Below the pieces are notes generated by a model. The model worked only from the letters and a program-made list of their open reading frames with translations. It was not told where the DNA came from and made no database searches. A program made the position numbers and the translations under genes. From UBA6623 sp965217195 (GTDB lineage: Bacteria > Acidobacteriota > Terriglobia > Bryobacterales > UBA6623): 64,000 nucleotides of DNA. Shown piece after piece: positions 18,489 to 27,478 of the stretch; positions within the stretch are counted from its first letter, which is position 1, and the number at the start of each line of letters is the position of its first letter. Where the stretch lies: positions 372,001-436,000 of the forward strand of contig CBDCHL010000004.1 in assembly GCA_965217195.1 (NCBI GenBank), in the 5' to 3' direction.

Positions 18489-18602
18489 TGGTCGAACGCA
18501 GGTCAGTGGCTTCGCCTGCAGTCAGCCTATGACCTAGCCCAGGCACGCCGGCACGAGGACAAGATCCACGTCGAGCGCTACGTGCCGCCGGCGGCAGTTT
18601 AG
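18489..18602 (+). pseudogene. Duplicated 3' fragment of higA
   Basis: These 114 bases match 16472-16585 with only about four mismatches, covering the last 37 codons of higA and ending in TAG instead of TGA. No start codon or N-terminal part is present, so it cannot make a HigA protein. It ends 12 bases before the stop codon of the convergent dehydrogenase gene. Confidence 0.85.
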
Positions 18603-18614
18603 CCCGTCCCGCCG

Positions 18615-19505
18615 CTACTCCTTCACTTCGACGCCGGCCCAGCTTTCAAGAAGCTTAACGGCCGAGCAGAAATCTTCATCCCCCTGGCCCCGTGCGATGC
18701 TGGCGCCGAAAAGTTGATGGACCAACGAGGTCGAAGGGAGGGGGACATTCATTTCGCGGCCCGAGTCCAGCATCAAACCGATGTCCTTGTGCATCCACTT
18801 AAGAGGAAAGGCCGCTTCGAAATCGCGCTTGAAGATGTAGGGAGCCTTGAAACTGATAAGGCCGGCTTTCGCGGCGCTCTTGTCAAGCACCTCGAACATC
18901 AGTTTAGGGTTGACGCCGGCTTTCTTCGCCAACACCATGCCTTCGATAAAGCCCTGCATCATGTTGCAGAGCACGAGGTTCTGCGACAGCTTCACATGCA
19001 GTCCCATTCCCTGCCTGCCGCAATAGAACAGGGTCTTGCCCATCGGGAGGAAATTCTCACGGACGCTTTCGAAGACTTTCTTGCGGCCACCGATCATGAA
19101 GGTGAGCGTACCGCCCTCGGCACCCGGAGTCGATCCGGTGCAGGGGGCGTCGAGAAGGAACGCGCCCTTTTTCTCGAAGCGTTTCGCCATCCCACGCGCC
19201 AGCGTCGGAGCGATCGTGCTGCAATCGGCGACGACGTTGCCCTTGCGGACGCCTTTGATGACTCCGTCGGCGCCAAGCAAGACTTCCTCGGACATCTCCG
19301 AGTTGCCCACGCACAAGAAGACGCAATCGGCGAACTTGCCGACCTCTTTCGGGGTCTTACAAAAGACGCCTTTGTGGCTCTTCGCCAATCGGCGGGCTTT
19401 TGAAAGAGTGTGGCTCCATAACGCCACCTCGTGGCCCGCGTCGAGCAAGTTTCGCGCCATCGGATAGCCCATCAAGCCGAGTCCGAGGAATCCAAGTTTC
19501 GCCAT
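18615..19505 (-). CDS. NAD(P)-dependent beta-hydroxyacid dehydrogenase (3-hydroxyisobutyrate / tartronate semialdehyde reductase family)
   Basis: A 296-residue protein from ATG 19505. The Rossmann motif GFLGLGLMGYPMARNL lies at residues 5-20; the substrate loop DAPCTGSTPGAEGGTL and the catalytic lysine in GMGLHVKLSQN are present, with the all-alpha C-terminal domain after that. The family interconverts short beta-hydroxyacids and semialdehydes. Next to glycerate 2-kinase and an HpcH/HpaI aldolase, reduction of tartronate semialdehyde to glycerate is a sensible guess, but 3-hydroxyisobutyrate is also possible. The frame stays open upstream to 19586; homology begins at MAKLGFLG. Confidence 0.88.
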   Translation of the reverse strand: MAKLGFLGLGLMGYPMARNLLDAGHEVALWSHTLSKARRLAKSHKGVFCKTPKEVGKFADCVFLCVGNSEMSEEVLLGADGVIKGVRKGNVVADCSTIAPTLARGMAKRFEKKGAFLLDAPCTGSTPGAEGGTLTFMIGGRKKVFESVRENFLPMGKTLFYCGRQGMGLHVKLSQNLVLCNMMQGFIEGMVLAKKAGVNPKLMFEVLDKSAAKAGLISFKAPYIFKRDFEAAFPLKWMHKDIGLMLDSGREMNVPLPSTSLVHQLFGASIARGQGDEDFCSAVKLLESWAGVEVKE

Positions 19506-19586
19506 ATCAGTGTTTTCTCCCGAAGTTCTCAATTGTAAGCCTTCAAAACCCTGTGAGACAATGGCGGTCGCTTCATGCGCCCGCAA

Positions 19587-20329
19587 CTGACATCAAAGCG
19601 GCGACGAGGCATCGCATCGCGGTGACCAACACGCCGGACGTGCTGACAGAGACAACAGCCGATCTCGCCTTCACCTTGCTGCTTGCCGCCGCACGGCGAG
19701 TGGGCGAAGCGGAACGTTTTCTTCGTGCCGGCACGTGGCATGGCTGGGGCATCGATCAGTTCTGCGGCGTGGACGCCCATGGCAGTACGTTGGGCATCCT
19801 CGGGATGGGCCGCATTGGGCGGGCACTGGCTCGCCGAGCGCAAGGTTTCGAAATGAAAGTGATCTATCACGACGCCGTCCGCACCCCCGACGAAATCGAG
19901 CGGAAACTTGCGCTCACATTCGTACCGTTCGAAAACCTGCTCCGGGAATCGGACTTTATTAGCACCCATGTGCCGCTGCTGCCGCAGACGCGACACTTGA
20001 TCAGCACCCCTCAACTGGCGCTGATGAAGAACACCGCCGTTCTGATCAACACCTCGCGCGGGCCCGTCATCGATGAGGCGGCGCTGGCTGAGGCGCTCGA
20101 GCGCGGAGAAATTGCCGCGGCCGGTCTCGACGTCTTCGAAAATGAACCTCACGTCGAACCGCGCTTGCTCGCCCTTGAGAACGCGGTACTGATGCCGCAT
20201 ATCGCGAGCGCTTCCACGGCGACACGCCGCAAAATGTGTATGATGGCCGCCGAGAACGCCCTGACGGCGCTCGACGGAAAACGTCCGCCGAATCTCGTGA
20301 ACCAGGCCGTATTCCCGGAACCGGAGTAA
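19587..20329 (+). pseudogene. D-glycerate dehydrogenase / hydroxypyruvate reductase, 5'-truncated
   Basis: Recognisable homology starts abruptly at about 19589 (DIKAATRHRIAVTNTPDVLTE) and runs to the stop. The NAD-binding domain is whole: GILGMGRIGRALARRA, the catalytic Arg in NTSRGPV, Glu in DVFENEP and His in MPHIAS. The first 75-80 residues of the family, forming half of the catalytic domain, are missing; the open frame upstream to 19400 has no similarity and runs into the start of the divergent dehydrogenase gene. A GTG at 19622 could start a shortened protein. It was probably the NAD-dependent partner of the glycerate kinase that follows 22 bases later. Confidence 0.75.
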
Positions 20330-20351
20330 CGCCCCTGCTGGATGAACACTC

Positions 20352-21650
20352 GTGAAAGCCGACCTTCGCGAAATCTTTCTTTCGACTCTCCTCAGCTTGT
20401 CGCTCGACAAAGTGATGCCGCGCCGCATCGAGTGCCGCGACAACATCCTCACTGTCGGCGACGAGCAGGTCAACCTCGCCGAATGCCGCAAGGTCATCTG
20501 CATCGCAATCGGCAAGGCCGGCTTGCGGATGGCCGAGCAGTTCGTTGATATCGTCAAACCCCGTGTTGTCACCGGCGTCGTCGTCAGCTCGGTCCAGCCC
20601 GAAAGGGAACTGCCGTATTTCCTCCACTACACCGGCGGACATCCTTACCCCACCGCCGAAAGCTTCCACGCCGCCTCGGTTGCGCTTGAATTGGTCAGCG
20701 ATCTGCGGCCCGAAGACCTGGTCGTCTACTTGCTGTCGGGCGGCGGCTCGGCGATTTGTGAACGGCCGATTTCCGATGAGATTTCGCTCGACGACTGCTG
20801 TGAGTTCTTTCGCCTGCTGGTGACCTGTGGTGCCAACATTGTCGAAATGAACGTGCTGCGCAAGCATTTCTCCGCGATCAAAGGCGGCCGCTTAGCCGAG
20901 CGCGCTCATCCGGCCAGGCAGCTGACGCTGTATGTTTCCGATGTGCCTCCCGACCAGCCGTCGACCGTAGCCTCGGGGCCTACGATGCCCGACGAATCAA
21001 CCGTTGACGATTGCCGCGACCTGGCCGAACGCCTCGGGCTGTTGAAGCGCTTTCCCGCCTCGATTCTCCGGATGTTCGACGAAAACACAATTCCCGAAAC
21101 GCCCGAACCGGGTGGCCAGAAGTTCGCTCACAGCAGTTGGCATGGCTTGCTCGGAAACCAAGACGGCGTTGACGCGCTGCATCGCGAAGCGGCCTCACGA
21201 CAATGGGTCGTTGAAGAAGACCTTTCCGTCGACGATTGGCCCTATGAGAAGGCCGTCGACCATCTTGTCGGACGCTTGGAAAACATGCGGCAGACTCACC
21301 CGGGAAAGACTGTTGCCTTGCTTACCGGCGGTGAGCTAAGCGTCCCGGTTACCGGCGAGGGTAGGGGCGGGCGCAATCAAGCGTTCGTGCTTGCCTGCGC
21401 CCGCCGCATCGCCGGACAAAACATGGCGGTCATCAGCGCCGGCACCGACGGCGTTGACGGCAACTCGCCCTCCGCCGGCGCCGTCGCCGACGGCGAAACC
21501 ATCAACCGTGCCCAAGCCGCCGGCATGGACCCCGACGATTACGAGGAACGCTCCGATTCCTTCCACTTCTTCGAAAAGCTGGATGACCTGCTGATGACCG
21601 GTCCGACCGGGAACAACATCCGCGACCTACGCGCGCTCGTAGCCTGGTAG
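20352..21650 (+). CDS. Glycerate 2-kinase (MOFRL family)
   Basis: A 432-residue protein starting at GTG 20352, with the DUF4147/GckA fold: AIGKAGLRMAEQF, LSGGGSA near residue 128, NVLRKHFSAIKGGRLA, SDVPPDQPSTVASGPT, and the C-terminal MOFRL signature GRGGRNQAFVLA with AGTDGVDG. It phosphorylates D-glycerate to 2-phosphoglycerate. It follows the truncated glycerate dehydrogenase and forms the lower end of the glycerate route in this neighbourhood. Confidence 0.92.
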   Translation: MKADLREIFLSTLLSLSLDKVMPRRIECRDNILTVGDEQVNLAECRKVICIAIGKAGLRMAEQFVDIVKPRVVTGVVVSSVQPERELPYFLHYTGGHPYPTAESFHAASVALELVSDLRPEDLVVYLLSGGGSAICERPISDEISLDDCCEFFRLLVTCGANIVEMNVLRKHFSAIKGGRLAERAHPARQLTLYVSDVPPDQPSTVASGPTMPDESTVDDCRDLAERLGLLKRFPASILRMFDENTIPETPEPGGQKFAHSSWHGLLGNQDGVDALHREAASRQWVVEEDLSVDDWPYEKAVDHLVGRLENMRQTHPGKTVALLTGGELSVPVTGEGRGGRNQAFVLACARRIAGQNMAVISAGTDGVDGNSPSAGAVADGETINRAQAAGMDPDDYEERSDSFHFFEKLDDLLMTGPTGNNIRDLRALVAW

Positions 21651-21814
21651 CGCAGGGAGTGGCAGCACAAAACGTGGCGCGCGCGTCGCCTCCAGGCCCG
21701 GGCGAGCCGCGGCGGCATTCGCGCCGCTATGTCTTCCCCCCCTGTTACGGCATTCCACACGCGCGAGAGCCCCAACACCCCACCGCTCCAATCGGCCCCA
21801 ACTAAACTGGAAAA

Positions 21815-22717
21815 ATGCCCCGAGAACCCTGGCGAGTCTCACTCCACGGCGGTCACAGCGGCGAATTCTGCGAGCACGCCGAAGGACGCCTGGAAGAAGT
21901 TCTAGAGGCCGCCGTCGCCGCCGGGTTTCACACCTTCGGCGTCAGCGAGCACGCACCCCGAAGCGAATCCCGTTTTCTCTACGCGACCGAGAGAGAAAAA
22001 GGCTTCACCGTAGAGCGGCTCGAAGAGGACTTCCGAACCTATATCCGCGCGATTGACGAATTAACCGAACGGTTCGCGGAGCGGCTCACGGTCCTCCGCG
22101 GATTCGAGGTCGAAGTGGTCCCCGCCGACCGCTATCGCGAAAAGATGCTCGCCTACCGGCAAGCCGGCGATTTCGACTACATGGTCGGCTCGGTCCATTA
22201 TGTTGACGAAGTTTCGATCGACGGGCCGCTGGGAGATTTTCAGAAAATCCGCGACGCCCTCGGAGGATTGGAATCGCTTGCCGTTCGCTACTACGAAACC
22301 GTCGCCGACATGATCGAAGCACTACAGCCCGAGGTCATTGGACATCTCGACCTGCTCCGCAAGAACGCCGGGCCTGACACCGCTCTCGACACCGCCGAGA
22401 TTCGGCGCGCCGCCGACCGGGCCCTCGAAGCCGCTCGCGCTGGCGATGCCGTTCTCGACCTCAACACCGCCGCCTACCGCAAAGGACTTCCCACACCCTA
22501 TCCCGAGCCTTGGCTGCTCAAACGCGCCTCCGATATGGGTATCGGGTTCTGTTTCGGTGACGACTCCCACAGCCCCGCCCAAGTAGGTGCGGGCATCGAC
22601 GACGCACGAGATTACCTGCTTGCCAATGGGGTCGAGGAGGTTACGATCTTGACACGAACGGAAGGCCGGGCCCTCCGCCGTCCGGTCGAAAAAAGAGTCG
22701 TGCGCCTCTCGCGGTGA
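21815..22717 (+). CDS. PHP-domain phosphatase, histidinol-phosphatase type
   Basis: A 300-residue PHP-family protein. Metal-ligand motifs in order: LHGGHS near residue 10, SEHAPR near 48, the Glu of GFEVEV near 96, SVHYVD near 127, GHLDLLR near 176 and GDDSHSP near 250. This order matches the HisK/HisJ class of histidinol phosphatases; other phosphate esters are possible because no his genes are nearby. The first histidine motif reads HGGHS where HxHS is usual, a small variation. The gap of 164 bases before it holds no gene. Confidence 0.82.
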   Translation: MPREPWRVSLHGGHSGEFCEHAEGRLEEVLEAAVAAGFHTFGVSEHAPRSESRFLYATEREKGFTVERLEEDFRTYIRAIDELTERFAERLTVLRGFEVEVVPADRYREKMLAYRQAGDFDYMVGSVHYVDEVSIDGPLGDFQKIRDALGGLESLAVRYYETVADMIEALQPEVIGHLDLLRKNAGPDTALDTAEIRRAADRALEAARAGDAVLDLNTAAYRKGLPTPYPEPWLLKRASDMGIGFCFGDDSHSPAQVGAGIDDARDYLLANGVEEVTILTRTEGRALRRPVEKRVVRLSR

Positions 22718-22762
22718 ATTCGCCTTGAGGCCTGGTTGCCCGGTACAGGGCGCCACGCGCTT

Positions 22763-23533
22763 TTACGACGCGCGGATGGCTTCCGCATGCGCCTTCAGAG
22801 CCGCCGAATAGACCCCGTGATCAACGCCGTAGGAAATAACGTTGAAGCCCAAATCCATCCACTCCCGCGCCTGCTCCACACTGCCCGGCTGAATACCCGC
22901 GCTCTTGCCGTGTCGCTTGGCGGCGTCGGTCACCTTACGCAGAACGTCGACGAAAACAGGGTTTTCCAGCTGCCCGACAATGCCCATCGACTGGCTCAAG
23001 TCGTAGTGGCCGACCCAAAGGTTGTCGACTCCCGGCAGAGAAGCGATGTCGTCGATGCTGTCAACGGCTTTCGTGCTCTCGATCTGGCAAAGAAAGATGT
23101 TCGACTGATTCGCTTCAGTCATGTATTGGACTAGTGGCGGGCGAATGTAGTCGTTTTGCGCGCCTCCCAGCCCAAGTCCGCGGTCACCGTCGGGCGCGTA
23201 GCGCAGAGCCGTAATCACGCGACGGGCCTGCTCGACCGACCGAACATTGGGGACCATCACGCCTTGCGCGCCGGCGTCCATCACGCGAGCGATGAAGTGG
23301 TACTCGGTCGCCGGCACGCGCACGACGGGCGTGATCGGCGTGCTCTTGAACCAGGCCAGCAGATCGCATATGCTGCCGAAATCGCGACCGCCGTGTTCCA
23401 TATCGAGCAAGACGAAGTCGACCCCGGCCGACTCCACGATCTTGGCGATGCCGCGGGTCGCGAATTCCATGATCATGTGGCCCACGGGCACTTTCCCCTC
23501 GGCCAGCCGTTTGCGGATCAGGTTGGGCTTCAT
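22763..23533 (-). CDS. HpcH/HpaI-family aldolase
   Basis: A 256-residue class II pyruvate aldolase with LLDMEHGGRDF (base and acid region, about residues 42-52), RVPATEYHFIARVMDAGAQGVMVPNV and the metal-binding Glu in CQIES, and an Asp in the GHYDLSQSMG segment. The family cleaves 2-keto-3-deoxy acids; GarL-type members release tartronate semialdehyde and pyruvate. It overlaps the dehydrogenase gene upstream by an ATGA junction, so the two are translationally coupled. The substrate is inferred from the neighbours only. Confidence 0.88.
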   Translation of the reverse strand: MKPNLIRKRLAEGKVPVGHMIMEFATRGIAKIVESAGVDFVLLDMEHGGRDFGSICDLLAWFKSTPITPVVRVPATEYHFIARVMDAGAQGVMVPNVRSVEQARRVITALRYAPDGDRGLGLGGAQNDYIRPPLVQYMTEANQSNIFLCQIESTKAVDSIDDIASLPGVDNLWVGHYDLSQSMGIVGQLENPVFVDVLRKVTDAAKRHGKSAGIQPGSVEQAREWMDLGFNVISYGVDHGVYSAALKAHAEAIRAS

Positions 23534-24567
23534 GACTTCCTCCGTGCCAGTTTGGCTTGTACTCCCGGCCGCTCGACGGCCTTCGGGTTCGCCAGGAAAT
23601 CAGGGGGTTTCCCTTCGTAGACATTGCGAACGTTGCGGCACGAGTCCAGCCCCAGGTCGCGGATACTTTCCTCGGTCCAGGCAATCGAATGCGGAGCGAC
23701 GATGACGTTGTCGAGCTCCAGCAGCGGATTGTCCTTCGGGACGGGCTCTTCCTCGAAAACATCGAGGCCGGCACCCGCGATCTTACCTTGCCGCAGCACC
23801 TCGATCAACGCCTTCTCATCGACGACCGGCCCGCGCGCGGTGTTGATCAAGAACGCGCTCGGCTTCATCAATGCCAACTCCTCGGCCCCCACCAGACCTT
23901 CGGTGTGTTCGTTCAAAGGCGCATTGATCGTCACGAAGTCGCTTTCGCGCATCACGGTCGGCAGATCAACCAATTCCACCCCCATCTCCGCGGCGCGTTC
24001 CTTGCAAATGTACGGGTCGCAGGCAAGCAAACCGCCGAAGCCCATGCCGCGGGCCATGCGGAACAGCTCGCCGGCAATGTTGCCCGCGCCCACTGAACCC
24101 AGCGTTCGTCCCTCGACGCAGATGGCTCGACTCTGGTCCGCGCGCCACTTTCCGGTGCGAGTGCGGATGTCGAGAGTGCGCAAGTCCTTGGCGACGGCCA
24201 GGATCAAAGTAATGATTCCTTCCGCCACCGGCCGCCGCACACCGTTGGGCGTAATGGCGAGCAAGACGTCGGCTTCGGTACAGGCCGGAACGTCGACGCG
24301 GTCGAAACCGACCCCCCACCGGGCCAAGCAGGCCAGCCGCTTGACCCCGGCAAAGGCCTCGGGAGGAAAGTCGTACCCCAGCACGATCAGCGCGTCGTAG
24401 CGATCGATGATCTCCGGGTCGGCGACGCCGCCCGTATCGGGCAAGACGTCCCATTCCAGATTCGGCAGCGGGTCGAGGATTTGCGCGGCGGCGTTTTCTC
24501 CCGACCGCTTGGTGTCACCGACAAGGTCGGCCGTGAATCCAACGCGAAAAGTCTCCGCGGTTGGCAT
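23530..24567 (-). CDS. D-isomer-specific 2-hydroxyacid dehydrogenase (phosphoglycerate dehydrogenase-like)
   Basis: A 345-residue protein starting at ATG 24567 (the frame is open further upstream but homology begins at MPTAETFRVGF). The NAD motif reads GSVGAGNIAGELF, with the third glycine of the usual pattern replaced by Ala; catalytic Arg (NTARGPVVDE), Glu (DVFEEEP) and His (APHSIAW) are present. It ends in the ATGA overlap with the aldolase gene. A role in oxidising or reducing a product of that aldolase is plausible; the substrate is not determined. Confidence 0.87.
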   Translation of the reverse strand: MPTAETFRVGFTADLVGDTKRSGENAAAQILDPLPNLEWDVLPDTGGVADPEIIDRYDALIVLGYDFPPEAFAGVKRLACLARWGVGFDRVDVPACTEADVLLAITPNGVRRPVAEGIITLILAVAKDLRTLDIRTRTGKWRADQSRAICVEGRTLGSVGAGNIAGELFRMARGMGFGGLLACDPYICKERAAEMGVELVDLPTVMRESDFVTINAPLNEHTEGLVGAEELALMKPSAFLINTARGPVVDEKALIEVLRQGKIAGAGLDVFEEEPVPKDNPLLELDNVIVAPHSIAWTEESIRDLGLDSCRNVRNVYEGKPPDFLANPKAVERPGVQAKLARRKS

Positions 24568-24816
24568 AAGAATTGGGTTCCGTGCGGGCGCGCGAAGATT
24601 CCTCGGTCGCGTAGCGGCGCATGAGTTGTGCGTGAAACGGAACGAGGAGCACCGCGAGCGGCAGGCTAAAACACGCCATTGTACACCTTCGCGCCCACCG
24701 CTGTGCCGGCACAAGTTCGACAGGTCCGACGGAGGGGTGTGTGGGATCGAGCCCTCACCGACAAACTGCGGCGAAGGTTGTGGAGCGAAAGGGCGCGGGC
24801 GACCCGTAGGCGGGAG

Positions 24817-25278
24817 CTACTTCTCGACCAACTCGGCTGTCTCGGGCTCTTGGCTGGTCGGACGCAAACGCAAGGTCTTGTCTTTGTAACCTTTGACTTC
24901 GAGCATGGTGCAATTCTGTTCCTTGCCCGTGCGGTATATCACCAGAGTCCGCGGTTTCCCTTTGAACCGAGCCTTGAAGACGAGTTTGGTCCCCTTGACT
25001 TGGTACCTTGCCTCGTGATCGGTATGGCCGTTCACCGTAACCTTGCACGGGCCGGCCGCCGCTTTCGGGTCGCGGTCCACCAGATCGAAGGACACGTTCA
25101 CAGGTCCGCGGTACAGGCGGGGGATGTCGACTTCCCCGATGAACGAGGCTCGATAGGCGTCGAGTTCCTCGAACTTGCCCTTGCCGTACTGCGGCCAAGC
25201 GGGCCACTCGTGCAGCTCGATGTTTTCTTCGGCTCCTTTGAAGGCGCCTGTACCTGTGAACTGAGTCAACTTACTCAT
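24817..25278 (-). CDS. Hypothetical cytoplasmic protein
   Basis: A 153-residue protein from ATG 25278, chosen because the upstream extension (to 25386) is low-complexity and not protein-like. It begins MSKLTQFTGTG and contains VNGHTDHEARYQVKGTKL and LVIYRTGKEQNCTMLEVKGY. It has no signal peptide, no membrane segment and no motif that I recognise. The composition is beta-rich and basic. The 249 bases between it and the dehydrogenase gene hold no feature I can name. Confidence 0.55.
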   Translation of the reverse strand: MSKLTQFTGTGAFKGAEENIELHEWPAWPQYGKGKFEELDAYRASFIGEVDIPRLYRGPVNVSFDLVDRDPKAAAGPCKVTVNGHTDHEARYQVKGTKLVFKARFKGKPRTLVIYRTGKEQNCTMLEVKGYKDKTLRLRPTSQEPETAELVEK

Positions 25279-25563
25279 GACTGAAATCCTTGGGCTCGCA
25301 CTTCCAATTGGGGGGGCAGCCCCAGCACGGCAACTGTTGCCCTTACATATCACGATTCGCCGCGTGCCGAAATGCGAGGTTTGCACTAAGCGGCGTTGCG
25401 GGATTCAACCTATGTCCCCGATACTACGGGAGGTTCGTCAGCCGGCAAGGACTGCTCTGTCCTACTACATACACCGCGGAGGAGCCGATGTCGGCCGGCG
25501 AAGCCATTGACCTAAACACTTAGAAAAAAACACTTACACCATTTTCTGATACTCTCTTTCTGC

Positions 25564-26244
25564 ATGAACAACGATCGGCTCCCCACTTTCTACCCCATCA
25601 TCGATACAGTGGCGGCCTCGGCCCGAGGCGTCGCTCCCGAAGAAGTGGCGCGCGCGCTGGCAAGGGCCGGTGTCGGAATTGCGCAGTTTCGACACAAGGG
25701 CCCCTACACCCGCAAGATTTTCGAAACCGCGGCTCTGGTGGGGCGTACTCTGCGGGAAGCCGGAGCCCTGTTCATCGTCAACGACCGGCCCGATATTGCC
25801 TTACTGGTGGGAGCCGACGGTGTTCACGTCGGGCAGGACGATCTGCCACCGGCTGAGGTGCGCTCTTTCCTTGAGAATTCCTCCGCGGGGAAGTCTAGCT
25901 CCCGGGAGACGCCAATGCTGATCGGCTTTTCAACCCACAGCGAGCACCAGCTGCGAGAAGCCGAGCTTGCGCCGGTGGACTATCTGGCGATCGGGCCGAT
26001 CTTCTCCACGGCTTCGAAAGAAGAACCTGATCCCGTAGTCGGCCCGGAGGAGCTGCGGCGGCTGCGACCGCTGACTGACAAACCACTCGTCGCGATCGGA
26101 GGCATCACCCGAGAAAATGCCGATCAAGTATTGGCTGCGGGCGCGAACGCACTTGCGGTTGTTTCGGATTTTCTAGGGCCCGACGTTGATGCGCGACTGA
26201 GCGAATGGGCCCGGATCGCCAAAGGCGGCGGAGACGCGGTGTAA
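25564..26244 (+). CDS. thiE: Thiamine phosphate synthase
   Basis: A 226-residue TIM-barrel protein with ThiE motifs: IAQFRHKGPYTRK (pyrophosphate-binding region; the usual LR is FRHK here), FIVNDRPDIALLVGADGVHVGQDDLP, IGFSTHSEHQ and the GPIFSTASK and VAIGGI segments. It joins hydroxymethylpyrimidine diphosphate to thiazole phosphate. It stands alone; no TPP riboswitch signature is visible in the AT-rich 280-base upstream region. Confidence 0.92.
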   Translation: MNNDRLPTFYPIIDTVAASARGVAPEEVARALARAGVGIAQFRHKGPYTRKIFETAALVGRTLREAGALFIVNDRPDIALLVGADGVHVGQDDLPPAEVRSFLENSSAGKSSSRETPMLIGFSTHSEHQLREAELAPVDYLAIGPIFSTASKEEPDPVVGPEELRRLRPLTDKPLVAIGGITRENADQVLAAGANALAVVSDFLGPDVDARLSEWARIAKGGGDAV

Positions 26245-26352
26245 GTCTTCAGTAGGTGCTGGTAGGGGGGCTATTCACCAAGGATCGGCCCAGAGGAGCC
26301 GCTCGCGGATTCGCGACGCCGCGGGTCGGCTCACGGTTCAACGGCTACACGA

Positions 26353-27285
26353 CTATTTGTCGTCCCGGCCTGATCCCGCCGGCGTAACCGACCCGATCGC
26401 CTTGCGGACTTCATCACCGAAGTTTTCGAGCTTCTCAACAACTTCCTCGCGGTTGTCGAGCGGCAAGCCCGCGAGAGTCTCGCCAACGGTAGCCTTGGCG
26501 GACATGTCGAGCACATTGAATCCGATGGCATCGGCAACCGTGTTTGAGGCTGTGATGATCGATAGCAGGGACTTGTCCTTGACTTCAGCGGTGTGATGGT
26601 TGGCGATTGACTCGACAAATTCCGCCGGCAGATTCCAATGTCCGCCGAGCCATTCCCCCGCCGCACAGTGGTCGATATCAAACAACTCCCGCTCACACTC
26701 GAGTTCGTCGAAATCGTTCTCCCGCGCGACAGCAAGCAAGTTGCCGTATTCATTCGGGTAACACGCCAATAGCGCTAGGCGCCCGACATCGTGGAGAAGC
26801 CCCGCGGTATAGGCACGGTCCTTGGGCTGATCCAGCACCATGGCCAGTTCCTCGGCGACCAGCGCGCAGGCGATGCTGTGGTCCCAGCAGATCCGGAGGC
26901 TCTTGTCGCGTAGAAAACTGTGCGAAAAACGCCCCAACGCGACGGTGAGCGCCAGCCGTTTGACCACTTCAGCACCCAGCACAACGATCGCGTGCGAAAC
27001 GTTGTCGATTCGGCGGCTCAGCCCATAAAGCGCCGAATTGGAAACCCGCAAGATCTCCGCCGATAGCGCCGGGTCAACCCGCAGCAAGTCGACGATCTTC
27101 TTCATCGGCACGTCGTCGTCGTCGAGAATGTTGAGCAACTGCAGGGCAACCGCTGGAAATGGCGGTAGTGCCTTAAGTGCCCAAGGCTTCTTGTCGCTAG
27201 TGGTTGCCGCGGTTTCCGAGGCGTCACTTCTCGAAGCGGCTATCGTGTCGGAGGTGTCAGACAGGCTCTTGGTCAAAGTGGACAT
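26353..27285 (-). CDS. HDOD-domain signalling protein
   Basis: About 310 residues from ATG 27285 (a GTG at 27297 is the alternative). After a 35-residue disordered head, an HDOD domain runs to about residue 240: LPPFPAVALQLL, DPALSAEILRVSNSALYG, LGAEVVKRLAL, and HD-like residues in the HSIACALVAEEL and LHDVGRLAL segments, then NHHTAE. HDOD proteins are signalling hubs that often act with chemotaxis or cyclic-di-GMP systems; the HD motif is frequently non-catalytic. No partner is nearby. Confidence 0.88.
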   Translation of the reverse strand: MSTLTKSLSDTSDTIAASRSDASETAATTSDKKPWALKALPPFPAVALQLLNILDDDDVPMKKIVDLLRVDPALSAEILRVSNSALYGLSRRIDNVSHAIVVLGAEVVKRLALTVALGRFSHSFLRDKSLRICWDHSIACALVAEELAMVLDQPKDRAYTAGLLHDVGRLALLACYPNEYGNLLAVARENDFDELECERELFDIDHCAAGEWLGGHWNLPAEFVESIANHHTAEVKDKSLLSIITASNTVADAIGFNVLDMSAKATVGETLAGLPLDNREEVVEKLENFGDEVRKAIGSVTPAGSGRDDK

Positions 27286-27478
27286 GGTGGCTTCCACTAC
27301 TTTTATCGACCACGCCGGCGGGAGGCTTTACCGGCTTGAGACCGTCCGACCGCTCCCCATTCGCTTCAGCAACCGTGTTCCCTTGTGACGGCTGCAAACG
27401 GAACGCGGGGGTCCGTTACAGGGAGGGCAGTGGTAAAGGGTTCGTCCGCTGTCGTCGATCAGACCTACGACGGAGGCA

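Noticed and set aside
25279..25563. TPP riboswitch upstream of thiE
   Set aside because: The conserved CTGAGA and ACCTGATC elements are absent from the region.
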